NCBI RefSeq assembly: GCF_002848005.1
Contig: NZ_PKHX01000004.1
Coordinates: 124,001-188,000, forward strand
Direction: 5' to 3'
DNA: 64,000 nucleotides
Source of the DNA: Varibaculum cambriense
GTDB taxonomy: Bacteria > Actinomycetota > Actinomycetes > Actinomycetales > Actinomycetaceae
A model generated the notes under the pieces. That model did not search any database and had not been told where the DNA came from. It was given only the letters and a program-made list of their open reading frames with translations. Both the position numbers and the translations under genes were made by a program. Position 1 is the stretch's first letter. Each line of letters starts with the position of its first letter. Shown here in pieces: positions 56,284-64,000 of the stretch.

Positions 56284-56922
56284 TTAATCGTAGACGCTGC
56301 CGCAGCTGCCATCCCAACCGCTAGCCCACTGCTGAGCCAGTTCCGGCAGACAGTTAGGGTAGATAGTTTCCCGCTCGCCTAAGTGCTTTAGTTCCGTAAG
56401 GGGAACCCAGCGGATATCTTCTAAAAGTTGCTTTTCCGAGGGCGTCCACTGGGCGGGAACAGTCCGGGGTGCATCTGCTTTTATGCGCACTAAGAAAAAA
56501 TGTTCTGCCTGGATAGCCCAAAGTTTACGGAACTTTAGCAAAGATTCCCGGTAAAGTACCGGGCCTTGCAACTGATCACGGTCAAGGGTGATTCCAGTTT
56601 CTTCTTTAAATTCCCGCAGAGCCGCCTGTTCGCGGGTTTCTCCGCCTTCAATTCCCCCTCCGGGGGTAAACCACCAGCGATGGGTGGGATCAGAAAAATC
56701 ATGACCACTGATCAAGAGGACGCGCCCTTGAGAATCAAACGACACTATCCGGGCAGCGTGGCGACCGGGGTAACCATCCTTATCGACTGGCCAGTCCGGC
56801 CCGAGCGGATTATCTCCTTTAGGCGGAAAAGGATTCGGGAGCGGACGCGGCACTCGAAAACCGGAGCTCACCCTAGGCTCGCCCCATACGATAGGCACCC
56901 ACTGCGGTGCAGGCAGCAGCAA
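56284..56922 (-). CDS. NUDIX hydrolase
   Basis: This protein of up to 212 residues has a complete Nudix box, GGGIEGGETREQAALREFKE then ETGI, near 87-110, preceded by RWWFTPGG. It hydrolyses a nucleoside diphosphate linked to another group; the substrate is unknown. The start is uncertain: the TTG at 56,922 overlaps the upstream PrsW gene by 50 bases, whereas a GTG at 56,871 would begin just after that gene's stop. A NUDIX gene beside pimA is also known from mycobacteria. Confidence 0.88.
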   Translation of the reverse strand: MLLPAPQWVPIVWGEPRVSSGFRVPRPLPNPFPPKGDNPLGPDWPVDKDGYPGRHAARIVSFDSQGRVLLISGHDFSDPTHRWWFTPGGGIEGGETREQAALREFKEETGITLDRDQLQGPVLYRESLLKFRKLWAIQAEHFFLVRIKADAPRTVPAQWTPSEKQLLEDIRWVPLTELKHLGERETIYPNCLPELAQQWASGWDGSCGSVYD

Positions 56923-58213
56923 AATGCCTGCGAGCCGCCAGTAACTTCTTCACTGACTCTTCGTTTTCTTTCTGGGTACCTTCGGAGAGCCCGCGGTGAG
57001 AACTGGCTACATAGTTAAGCGCCAAAACCGTCGCCACCTGTTGGAATTCCGATAGTGCGCGGCGAGCTGCGGGCGAAATAGTGCGAGCTGAACGCCGAGC
57101 CCGGCGCCTCCCCGAAAGGGAACAGAGCATTTGGGATTCGCGAACATCAATCCAGCCAGCCGCGATATAGGCTTGGAGGCCATTTTCGATGGCGTTGCGT
57201 TGGCGCACCGACACTACCAGGTTAATTACTAGCCAAGTGATGAACATCGGCCCCCAGAAAAACACATAGGAAACCACAAACAGCAGCGCCGAATAGGTGG
57301 CTAATCCGTTCCAGGCGGCATGCAAACAAATCGCAGAAACCAAACCGGAAACCGGCAGAATAATCCGCATTTTAGGCGAGGCAATGCGGGTAAGCGCCAT
57401 CCCCACCGCGAGACCAAAAATCGAAGTGTAAACGGTGTGACCAAAGGGCCCTAGCATCGCCCGCATAAAGAAAACTACCGGGAGTTGTTCGTAAAAACGG
57501 GCAAAATAAAGCACGTTTTCCGTGAAAGCAAAGCCCGCGGCCAGAATCCCGGCAATCACTACCCCGTCGAGGGGACTTTTCACCGAGCGGCGCCTGGCCA
57601 ACATAATGATTACTACCCCGAGACCTTTTAAGGACTCTTCAACTATCGGAGCCACGATGGTAGCCAAGAGACCAAAAGATTGAAAAGGAGTGGGACCAAA
57701 ATCTACCGACTGTAGCTTCTCCCCGGAGAAGGTATTCAGCCCCAAAGCACATACGGAGGCGATCCCCGCCCCCCATAGGAAAGCTATTACTAGTAGCCAC
57801 CACGGTTTTGGCGCCCAACGATCTAGCCACACCATCACAATTACCACGATCGCCATGGGCAATAAGGCAGCAATTACGGCGCCTATGGTGGTAGTGATGG
57901 ATTCTTCCGAGGCCACAAAAAGCGCCAAATAGGTAAGTCCACCCCCGGCTGCTAGCAAACACAGTACTTCCAGCCAGGGAAAAGAACGCAAACGCGAAGT
58001 TCTGCTAGCTTTTTCTGCTCCCGGGTCTACCAGTAGCGGTTGGGCGGAAACCCGTTGGGAAACAGCGGGATGAGGAATCAGCGGATCCACGGGCAAACTG
58101 CGGGCATCAAAACTGTAACTAGCAACTAGCTGGTCGGTGACCGAAGGGTAGCTGGTGCCAGACTCAGGCAGCACCGGATTTGCCGGCAGATACCCGGGAT
58201 TCGATTGGCTCAC
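56873..58213 (-). CDS. PrsW-family intramembrane metalloprotease
   Basis: This 446-residue protein has a polar N-terminus of about 80 residues and then about eight hydrophobic segments. The PrsW motifs are present: VAPIVEESLKGLGVVII near 190 (E-E-x-x-K), FAFTENVLYFARF near 230 and GPFGHTVYTSIFGLAVG near 256. Such proteases cleave membrane-bound substrates such as anti-sigma factors. The C-terminal 100 residues are cytoplasmic and Arg-rich. It lies between pimA and the NUDIX gene. Confidence 0.9.
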   Translation of the reverse strand: MSQSNPGYLPANPVLPESGTSYPSVTDQLVASYSFDARSLPVDPLIPHPAVSQRVSAQPLLVDPGAEKASRTSRLRSFPWLEVLCLLAAGGGLTYLALFVASEESITTTIGAVIAALLPMAIVVIVMVWLDRWAPKPWWLLVIAFLWGAGIASVCALGLNTFSGEKLQSVDFGPTPFQSFGLLATIVAPIVEESLKGLGVVIIMLARRRSVKSPLDGVVIAGILAAGFAFTENVLYFARFYEQLPVVFFMRAMLGPFGHTVYTSIFGLAVGMALTRIASPKMRIILPVSGLVSAICLHAAWNGLATYSALLFVVSYVFFWGPMFITWLVINLVVSVRQRNAIENGLQAYIAAGWIDVRESQMLCSLSGRRRARRSARTISPAARRALSEFQQVATVLALNYVASSHRGLSEGTQKENEESVKKLLAARRHFAAACTAVGAYRMGRA

Positions 58214-58296
58214 CTAGTCCTCCTTTGTTGGGCTAACCCTAGTCTAACTTGTCTAACCTGGGAGATTATTTTTCTCCTAGGCATTTGCAAAACTAA

Positions 58297-59427
58297 CTAG
58301 CAGTTGCTGTGCCTGTCTTTATGTATTTCTTCTAGGCAGTGTTCATAAACCGCTAAAACTTGGTCAGTTACGTTCGACCAGTCATAACGCTTTGCGCCTT
58401 GGTGTCCACAGCTGGCTAGCTGGGAGGCTGCTTCCCTATTGTCACACACTGCTAATAGTTCTTCAGCCAGCGAATTTGCGTCCTCGGAAGCAAAAATTTT
58501 ACCTAGTCTCCCCTGCTCTAGGACTGCAGAAAACGCGGGAATCGAGGACGCAACTACCAGACAGTTAGCTGCCATGGCTTCTACCAGCACAATCCCGAAG
58601 GACTCTCCCCCGGTTTGCGGAGCGATATAGGCGGTGGCGGATTTAAAAAGAGACTTTTTTTCTTCTTCGCTAAGTGCCCCCAAGAACTCTACGCTGGTTC
58701 CAAAGGGCTCTAGAGCAGCGCGAGCGCGACTAGCGGTGCCGGGACCAGCAATTAAGAAGCGAGCGGCAGGATATTTTTCTAACACCATCGGAATGGCTGC
58801 TACCAGGATCGACAGCCCTTTTCGAGGTTCATCTAGGCGCCCTAAGAAACAGAACACTGGTGATTGTTCGCTCTGTTGCCACTGGGGACTGGAACTTGCC
58901 CCTGCGAACGCGGGAAAGTCAACCCCGTTGGGAATCACGGTAGCGTCCCCATCTTGGTAACGTTGCAAAGTACGCCGCGCCTCCTTAGAGACTGCGATTT
59001 GCGCGCTAAGTTTCTCTTTTATCGATTGCACCACCGGTTTACCCAGGGTATAGAGCAAAGATCTTTCCAAGGCAGCATGGAAAGTGCCTACCACCGGGCA
59101 GCGCGCATGTTGCAGGGCGATTAAAGATACCGAGGGCGTGGCTGGTTCATGCACATGCAAAATATCGAAATCACTGGTGGTCACCCATTGGCGAGTGCGG
59201 GCTGCCACTCGCGGTCCAAAGGCTAGACGAGCTACGGATCCGTTATAGGGAATCGCGAAAGTTTTTCCGGCGTTTACGAACCCGTCCTCGCTATATTCGG
59301 TTTCTACCGGGGCAAATACTGAAACTTCGTGGCCACGCCGCCGCAGTTCTTCTGCCTGGTCACGTACGTGAAACTGTACTCCACCCGGTACGTCGTAAGC
59401 ATAGGGACAAACGATTCCGATTTTCAT
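58297..59427 (-). CDS. pimA: Phosphatidylinositol alpha-mannosyltransferase PimA-like
   Basis: This 376-residue GT4 glycosyltransferase transfers mannose from GDP-mannose to phosphatidylinositol at the inner face of the membrane. It has CPYAYDVPGGVQFHVRDQAE at the N-terminus, FHAALERSL near 118, LGRLDEPRKGLSILV near 196 and the donor-site TGGESFGIVLVEAMA near 275. Its ATG overlaps the acyltransferase stop by 4 bases, and the context (acyltransferase, pgsA) supports this role rather than another GT4 activity. Confidence 0.93.
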   Translation of the reverse strand: MKIGIVCPYAYDVPGGVQFHVRDQAEELRRRGHEVSVFAPVETEYSEDGFVNAGKTFAIPYNGSVARLAFGPRVAARTRQWVTTSDFDILHVHEPATPSVSLIALQHARCPVVGTFHAALERSLLYTLGKPVVQSIKEKLSAQIAVSKEARRTLQRYQDGDATVIPNGVDFPAFAGASSSPQWQQSEQSPVFCFLGRLDEPRKGLSILVAAIPMVLEKYPAARFLIAGPGTASRARAALEPFGTSVEFLGALSEEEKKSLFKSATAYIAPQTGGESFGIVLVEAMAANCLVVASSIPAFSAVLEQGRLGKIFASEDANSLAEELLAVCDNREAASQLASCGHQGAKRYDWSNVTDQVLAVYEHCLEEIHKDRHSNC

Positions 59428-60374
59428 GGCTGGGTCTCCTGCCTGGCGCGCTGACGAGCGCGTGCTAAGCGCTCCGGATCTAAATCAGCTACAAATAATT
59501 TTTGCAGCATGAACCAAGACTCGGGGGAATCCAAAATCATTTTCCCCACCCTGCTAGCCCATTCTTTAGTCATATTTTCTACTCTATCCGGCTTTATGGG
59601 ACCGGAAATATTTATCACTATGCCCCAGCGGGAACGAGCTGCTCCCCGGCGGGCGCGTCCTAACTTTTCCACAGAGATATGTCCACAGTAAAGCGGGGCA
59701 TTAATTTTCTGGGCGAGGGCGACCGGACCCGCTGCTACTAGGGCTTTTGAGTTTCCCAGGGTAACTTCTACCCCCCGGCCAGTAATATCCCGGTCAGCGA
59801 GCAGAGGAATCAAATAGTGTCCTTCCCCCGCGGCTGTCACTAGGTTAGCGAAAGGCTTTTCCCCTTTGGTGACCGCAATTATCCGCATATTAGCCTGTTG
59901 GCGTACTCGGGTAAACGCCTGGAACAGCGCTTCCGGTTTTACTTTTTCTGCCACGGTAAGGACCGGTATTGCTTCCTGGCTGGCAAAGTAACCCGCTAAA
60001 TCCCAGTTTCCCGAATGGGTGAGTGCTAAGCACACATTGCCGCGGGCGCAGTCCTCCAGCAAAGATTCGCGATCCCCGGCAATCCGTACGCGCGCCAGAA
60101 GTTGGGAATGAGAAAATCCCCCCAATAAAGCGGTTTCAGAAAATAACCGCATATAGCCTTTTAGACCCTGCCGCACAGTTTCTTCGATTTTGTTGTCTGC
60201 GATCCCTAAATGTCGCAGATTTTTCCGGTATTGCTGAGCCCCGGAGGTATCGATTCGGTAGAGCACTTCCCCGATCAGATTGCCGATTCCCTGGGCTAGG
60301 GGAAGTGGTACTTTCGACAGCAGTTTTAAGCCTGCCCGCGCAAGTTTTTCACTCGAAAAAATCCCAGTTTTCAC
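59424..60374 (-). CDS. Phosphatidylinositol mannoside acyltransferase (LPLAT family)
   Basis: This 316-residue acyltransferase is related to lauroyl acyltransferases. The catalytic H-x4-D is in LALTHSGNWDLAG near 120, with LIPLLADRDITGRGVEV near 195. The mycobacterial neighbour of pimA with this fold (PatA) acylates the mannose of PIM. The GTG start directly follows the pgsA stop. The tail is Arg-rich (DPERLARARQRARQE). Confidence 0.92.
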   Translation of the reverse strand: MKTGIFSSEKLARAGLKLLSKVPLPLAQGIGNLIGEVLYRIDTSGAQQYRKNLRHLGIADNKIEETVRQGLKGYMRLFSETALLGGFSHSQLLARVRIAGDRESLLEDCARGNVCLALTHSGNWDLAGYFASQEAIPVLTVAEKVKPEALFQAFTRVRQQANMRIIAVTKGEKPFANLVTAAGEGHYLIPLLADRDITGRGVEVTLGNSKALVAAGPVALAQKINAPLYCGHISVEKLGRARRGAARSRWGIVINISGPIKPDRVENMTKEWASRVGKMILDSPESWFMLQKLFVADLDPERLARARQRARQETQP

Positions 60375-60989
60375 TTACTTTAGGTGCTTTCTGACGTACA
60401 TGATTCTTTGCCCGACGGTAATAAAGCTAGCGAAAGCAACCCAAGACAGGGCGAGCGGGAAACAGATCAAAGGAGCGCCCAAGTCAGTTATTCCGGCGCC
60501 CACCAGGGCAACCACTAGGCGGTCGGTACGCTCCCCGATCCCGACTTTGGCAACTACCCCGAGGGCTTCACCGCGCGCCCGCACGTAGGGCACCGCTCCT
60601 GCTCCCACCAGAGCGCAGATAGCAGCGATGATGGTGCTGGTACGGATTCCTCCTGGAGCCATGCCACTAATCGCCCAATAAAGTAGGGATCCAAAAATCG
60701 CGCCATCCGCCAAACGATCAAGAGAAGAATCCAGGAAGGCTCCAAACTCGCTGGTCTGATTGGTAAGCCGCGCGAGCACCCCATCTAGGGAATCGGCGAA
60801 GGCAGTAACGCCGATCAGGATTCCCCCGAGTGCTAAATATCCCCGCGCCAACAAGCCGATAGCTAAGGCCATATTGATTACGGTACCGGCAACAGTAACC
60901 ATATTGGGGGTCACGCCCGCTTTAGCCAGTAGCTTGGCGGGGGCGGTGAAAATAGCGCTAGCTAGACCTCGTCCATGATTTCCCAGCAT
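60375..60989 (-). CDS. pgsA: CDP-alcohol phosphatidyltransferase, probable phosphatidylinositol phosphate synthase
   Basis: This 204-residue membrane enzyme has the CDP-alcohol motif D-x2-DG-x2-AR-x8-G-x3-D-x3-D in full (DSLDGVLARL, then EFGAFLDSSLDRLADG) near 67-96 and five to six hydrophobic segments. In actinobacteria the member in this locus makes phosphatidylinositol phosphate from CDP-diacylglycerol and inositol phosphate. The partner genes support this. It abuts the acyltransferase gene without a gap. Confidence 0.93.
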   Translation of the reverse strand: MLGNHGRGLASAIFTAPAKLLAKAGVTPNMVTVAGTVINMALAIGLLARGYLALGGILIGVTAFADSLDGVLARLTNQTSEFGAFLDSSLDRLADGAIFGSLLYWAISGMAPGGIRTSTIIAAICALVGAGAVPYVRARGEALGVVAKVGIGERTDRLVVALVGAGITDLGAPLICFPLALSWVAFASFITVGQRIMYVRKHLK

Positions 60990-60992
60990 TAA

Positions 60993-61556
60993 CTACCCCT
61001 GCCAGCCGTTAGCCAATTGTTCACGTGCCTGCCCTAAAAGCTGCGGCACTGCTTTGGTACGGGCAATCAAGGGGAAGAAATTAGCGTCGCCAGCCCAGCG
61101 GGGAACGATATGTTGATGCAGGTGTCCGGCGATGCCGGCTCCGGCAACTTCCCCTTGATTCATCCCTAAGTTAAAACCGGCGGGGTTCGCCACCTTTTTC
61201 AAGGTTCTAATGGCCTGCGCAGTTACTTCCCCGAATTCGGCGCGCTCGTCCGCGTCCAGGTCAATGTATTCAGATACATGCCGGTAGGGGCAAATCAACA
61301 TATGCCCCGAGTTGTAGGGGAACAGGTTCATGAGCGCGAAGACTTTTTCTCCCCGATAAACAATCAGGGCGTCCTCATCGCTGCGATGGGGGGCGGCACA
61401 AAAGGGGCAGTCTTCACTCTTCTTTGTGGCCGGACGCTCCTGACCAGAAATATAAACCTGGCGATGGGGAGTCCACAGACGGTGGAAGGCGTCGGGAACT
61501 CCCCCGAAGCAGCGAGAATCTTCGGTCGGCAGCGCGCTAGAATCCGGCGAGGTCAT
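60993..61556 (-). CDS. HIT-family protein
   Basis: This 187-residue histidine-triad nucleotide-binding protein has the triad GHLHQHIVPRW near 140 and a zinc-binding-like CPFCAAPHR segment near 50. HIT proteins hydrolyse or transfer nucleotides such as diadenosine polyphosphates. A HIT gene between thrS and pgsA is conserved in actinobacteria. Only 3 bases separate it from each neighbour. Confidence 0.94.
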   Translation of the reverse strand: MTSPDSSALPTEDSRCFGGVPDAFHRLWTPHRQVYISGQERPATKKSEDCPFCAAPHRSDEDALIVYRGEKVFALMNLFPYNSGHMLICPYRHVSEYIDLDADERAEFGEVTAQAIRTLKKVANPAGFNLGMNQGEVAGAGIAGHLHQHIVPRWAGDANFFPLIARTKAVPQLLGQAREQLANGWQG

Positions 61557-61559
61557 CAG

Positions 61560-63569
61560 CTATTTCCGTTCTGCGATTGCGGCAGTGATCTTATTGATTG
61601 CTTCCTCGATTGGCACCCCGTTTTCTTGGCTGCCGTCGCGGTAACGGAAGGAAACCGCCCCCGCCTCGGCGTCCTCTCCCCCGGCAATCAGGGTAAAGGG
61701 GATTTTATCTTTAGAGGCATTACGGATTTTCTTGCCAAAGCGATCATCGGAGGTATCGACCTCGACTCGCACCCCTTGTTTGCGTAACTGCTCAGCAACC
61801 TTGAATAGGTAGTCGTTGAAGGCTTCGGCTACCGGTACGCAGCGCACCTGGACCGGTGCCAGCCAGGCGGGGAAGGCACCGGCATAGTGTTCCAGCAGTA
61901 CCCCGAAGAAGCGTTCTATCGAGCCGAAGAGGGCGCGATGAATCATCACTGGACGCTGGTGAGAACCATCGGCAGCGGTGTAGGTAAGGTCGAAACGTTC
62001 CGGCAGGTTGAAGTCCAATTGAATAGTGGACATTTGCCAGGTGCGTCCGATCGCGTCCTTAGCTTGTACCGAGATTTTTGGCCCGTAGAAGGCGGCTCCG
62101 CCCGGATCCGGGACTAGTTTCAGTCCCGAAGCGGTCGCTACCTCCTCCAAGGTGCGGGTAGCTTCTTCCCAAGTGTCATCGTCACCTACGAATTTGTCGG
62201 GATTCTTGGTGGACAGCTCCAGATAGAAATCCTCTAGCCCAAAATCTTTTAACAGATCGAGGACGAAAGTAAGCAGGCTGGCCAGCTCATCGCGCATCTG
62301 TTCGCGGGTGCAGTAAATGTGGGAATCGTCTTGCGTGAATCCGCGAGCGCGGGTAAGTCCGTGCACCACCCCAGATTTTTCGTAGCGATAAACGGTACCG
62401 AACTCGAAAAGCCGCAGCGGCAGTTCGCGGTAAGAACGCCCCTTGGAAGCAAAAATCAGGTTATGCATGGGGCAGTTCATAGGTTTCAGGTAGTAGTCTT
62501 GCCCCTGCTTGGTAATATTACCTTCCTGGTCATGCTCTTCATCTAGGTGCATGGGCGGATACATGCCATCTGCATACCAATCCAGGTGGCCAGAGGTTTT
62601 GAACAGATCGGCTTTGGTGATGTGGGGGCTGTAAACGAAGGAATATCCGGATTCGATATGCCGCTTGCGGGAGTATTCTTCCATTTCGTTGCGGATAATC
62701 GCGCCTTTGGGGTGGAATACCGGCAGGCCGGAGCCAATCTCGTCCGGGAAAGAGAACAGATCCAGTTCGCGTCCCAGTTTGCGGTGATCGCGCCGCTCAG
62801 CTTCGCGCATACGGGTTTGATAGGCAACTAGATCATCTTTGCTGGCCCAAGCGGTGCCATAGATGCGTTGCAGGTGATCATTGGCTTGATTGCCCTTCCA
62901 ATAGGCGGCGGAAGATTTGGTGAGGGCGAACCCGTTACCGATATAGCGAGTGTTCGGTACATGCGGGCCGCGGCACAGATCCTTCCAGGCGCATTCGCCG
63001 GAACGCTCCACATTGTCATAAATGGTTAGGGTTCCAGCTCCTACCTCTACGCTGGCACCTTCCGCTTGGTCAGGCCCGTGACCTTTGGATTCGATCAGTT
63101 CCAGTTTGTAGGGTTGATCGGCAAGTTCGCGACGGGCTTCCTCGTCGCTTACTTCCCGGCGCACAAAACGCTGCCCGCTTTTAACGATTTTCTTCATCCG
63201 TTTTTCCAGGTCTTTTAGCAGCTCGGGAGTTACCGGATCGATATTGCCGAAATCGTAGTAAAAACCGTCAGTGATGTAGGGGCCGACTCCCAGGTTGGCA
63301 TCGGGGTAAACCTGCTGCACCGCTTGGGCGAGGACGTGGGTGGTGGAGTGGCGAATAATTTCCAGTCCCGCTTCACTATCAGCGGTAATCGGTTCTACCT
63401 GTGCCCCTTCGGGAAGGGTTCGCGCCAGGTCCCAGGGTTCGCCCGCGACCAGCATCGCTACCACGCTGCGGTCCTTGCCCCACAAATCCAGGCCGGTGCA
63501 AGTGGCAGCTACCTCTTTAGTCTCCCCTGCAATCTGGACGTTGATTAGCCCTGCTGCCTGTGCTGCCAC
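61560..63569 (-). CDS. thrS: Threonyl-tRNA synthetase
   Basis: This 669-residue class II synthetase has an N-terminal TGS region, an editing (SAD-type) domain with [11 protein letters not shown] near 74 and CRGPHVP near 192, a core with [20 protein letters not shown] near 362 and [14 protein letters not shown] near 402, and a C-terminal anticodon-binding domain ([16 protein letters not shown]). It starts at GTG after GGAGGA. It heads the thrS-HIT-pgsA-acyltransferase-pimA operon. No T-box is seen in the 70-bp gap to gluQ. Confidence 0.96.
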   Translation of the reverse strand: MAAQAAGLINVQIAGETKEVAATCTGLDLWGKDRSVVAMLVAGEPWDLARTLPEGAQVEPITADSEAGLEIIRHSTTHVLAQAVQQVYPDANLGVGPYITDGFYYDFGNIDPVTPELLKDLEKRMKKIVKSGQRFVRREVSDEEARRELADQPYKLELIESKGHGPDQAEGASVEVGAGTLTIYDNVERSGECAWKDLCRGPHVPNTRYIGNGFALTKSSAAYWKGNQANDHLQRIYGTAWASKDDLVAYQTRMREAERRDHRKLGRELDLFSFPDEIGSGLPVFHPKGAIIRNEMEEYSRKRHIESGYSFVYSPHITKADLFKTSGHLDWYADGMYPPMHLDEEHDQEGNITKQGQDYYLKPMNCPMHNLIFASKGRSYRELPLRLFEFGTVYRYEKSGVVHGLTRARGFTQDDSHIYCTREQMRDELASLLTFVLDLLKDFGLEDFYLELSTKNPDKFVGDDDTWEEATRTLEEVATASGLKLVPDPGGAAFYGPKISVQAKDAIGRTWQMSTIQLDFNLPERFDLTYTAADGSHQRPVMIHRALFGSIERFFGVLLEHYAGAFPAWLAPVQVRCVPVAEAFNDYLFKVAEQLRKQGVRVEVDTSDDRFGKKIRNASKDKIPFTLIAGGEDAEAGAVSFRYRDGSQENGVPIEEAINKITAAIAERK

Positions 63570-63638
63570 GTTTGATCCTCCTAGTTACGGATTAAGTTAT
63601 TACCTGGCTATTCTACCTAGGTGCTCATTGCGATTAAA

Positions 63639-64000
63639 ATGAAGCCGTTTCTACTTACCCTACTAGCGGAGGGCAGTTTTACGCTCGTTGGTCGTTATGC
63701 ACCCAGTCCTACTGGCGCTTTGCATTTGGGGAATCTGCGCACCGCCCTGATTGGGTGGGCGCTGGCTCGGCAAAGCGGCGGGCGTTTTGTGCTGCGTTTT
63801 GAGGATTTAGATGCCCGTTCCCGTGAGCCTTTCCGTGCCCTGCAGCTGGCAGATTTAGCGGCTCTCGGGATTGATTGGGACGGAGAACCTTTGGTGCAAT
63901 CAAGTTGTCTCCGGCGTTATGAGGAGGCGCTTGCGCAGCTAGAAGCGGCGGGGCTGGTTTATGAATGTTACTGTTCGCGCCGGGAGCTATCGCAAATTGC
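63639..64000 (+). CDS. gluQ: Glutamyl-Q tRNA(Asp) synthetase (partial, runs off window)
   Basis: About 120 residues are visible before the window end. RYAPSPTGALHLGNLRTALI carries the HIGH-like motif of glutamyl synthetase-type enzymes, followed by FVLRFEDLDARSREP and YECYCSRREL, where the Cys residues belong to the zinc site typical of GluQ. The enzyme attaches glutamate to queuosine in tRNA-Asp and lacks an anticodon-binding domain, but the C-terminus is not available to confirm this. The ATG at 63,639 is tentative; an in-frame GTG lies at 63,621. Confidence 0.85.
   Translation, partial: MKPFLLTLLAEGSFTLVGRYAPSPTGALHLGNLRTALIGWALARQSGGRFVLRFEDLDARSREPFRALQLADLAALGIDWDGEPLVQSSCLRRYEEALAQLEAAGLVYECYCSRRELSQI

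Noticed and set aside
1..64000. CRISPR arrays, tRNA or rRNA genes, insertion sequences
   Set aside because: No regularly spaced repeats, cloverleaf-like gaps, transposase or integrase motifs were seen on either strand.

Overview
The window looks like the chromosome of a moderate-GC actinobacterium, most likely from the Actinomycetaceae (Varibaculum, Mobiluncus, Actinomyces and relatives). This is inferred from four things: a phosphatidylinositol mannoside block (pgsA, acyltransferase, pimA); the order thrS-HIT-pgsA-acyltransferase-pimA ... yebC-ruvCAB-yajC-secDF-apt-relA, which is also known from mycobacteria; an LAxTG sortase substrate; and an actinobacterial translational T-box in front of ileS. 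No rRNA, tRNA, insertion sequence or CRISPR array was seen.

Positions 1-20,400 are an accessory region, more AT-rich in places than the rest. In order it holds: an ImmA/IrrE-PIN toxin-antitoxin pair inside a 64-bp direct repeat; a frameshifted ADP-ribosylglycohydrolase-like gene; a cell-wall-anchored surface protein; a single-chain Type ISP restriction-modification enzyme followed by a HEPN-like gene; a GIY-YIG protein; a DinJ-YafQ toxin-antitoxin pair; a small membrane protein; and a three-gene unit made of a 1013-residue protein of unknown family, a metallopeptidase-like/VWA protein and a MoxR-type AAA ATPase. Decayed fragments (a PEBP gene tail, an antitoxin-like tail, diverged short repeats) lie between these genes and show repeated gain and loss. 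The three-gene unit (14,583-20,369) is the best candidate for an undescribed system.

Positions 20,500-32,400 carry metabolism: a PEBP protein, TrmL, a membrane protein, dihydrolipoamide dehydrogenase with a two-lipoyl-domain E2 (lpdA-sucB), an unusual RNase-HI-like/NTF2-like fusion that has lost catalytic residues, folC, and a probable sugar or polyol kinase operon (FGGY kinase, GpsA-like dehydrogenase, DeoR regulator).

Positions 32,400-46,600 carry ileS with its T-box, proC, a YciI protein, a BASS-type transporter, aspS, a DEAD-box RNA helicase, a UDPGP-family uridylyltransferase, a DUF349 coiled-coil protein, an MBL-fold hydrolase and an unrecognised gene. Positions 46,563-63,569 form a long minus-strand core block: thrS, HIT, pgsA, acyltransferase, pimA, PrsW, NUDIX, yebC, ruvC, ruvA, ruvB, yajC, secD, secF, apt and relA. 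It contains many 4-bp overlaps and short spacers that imply co-transcription. The window ends inside gluQ.
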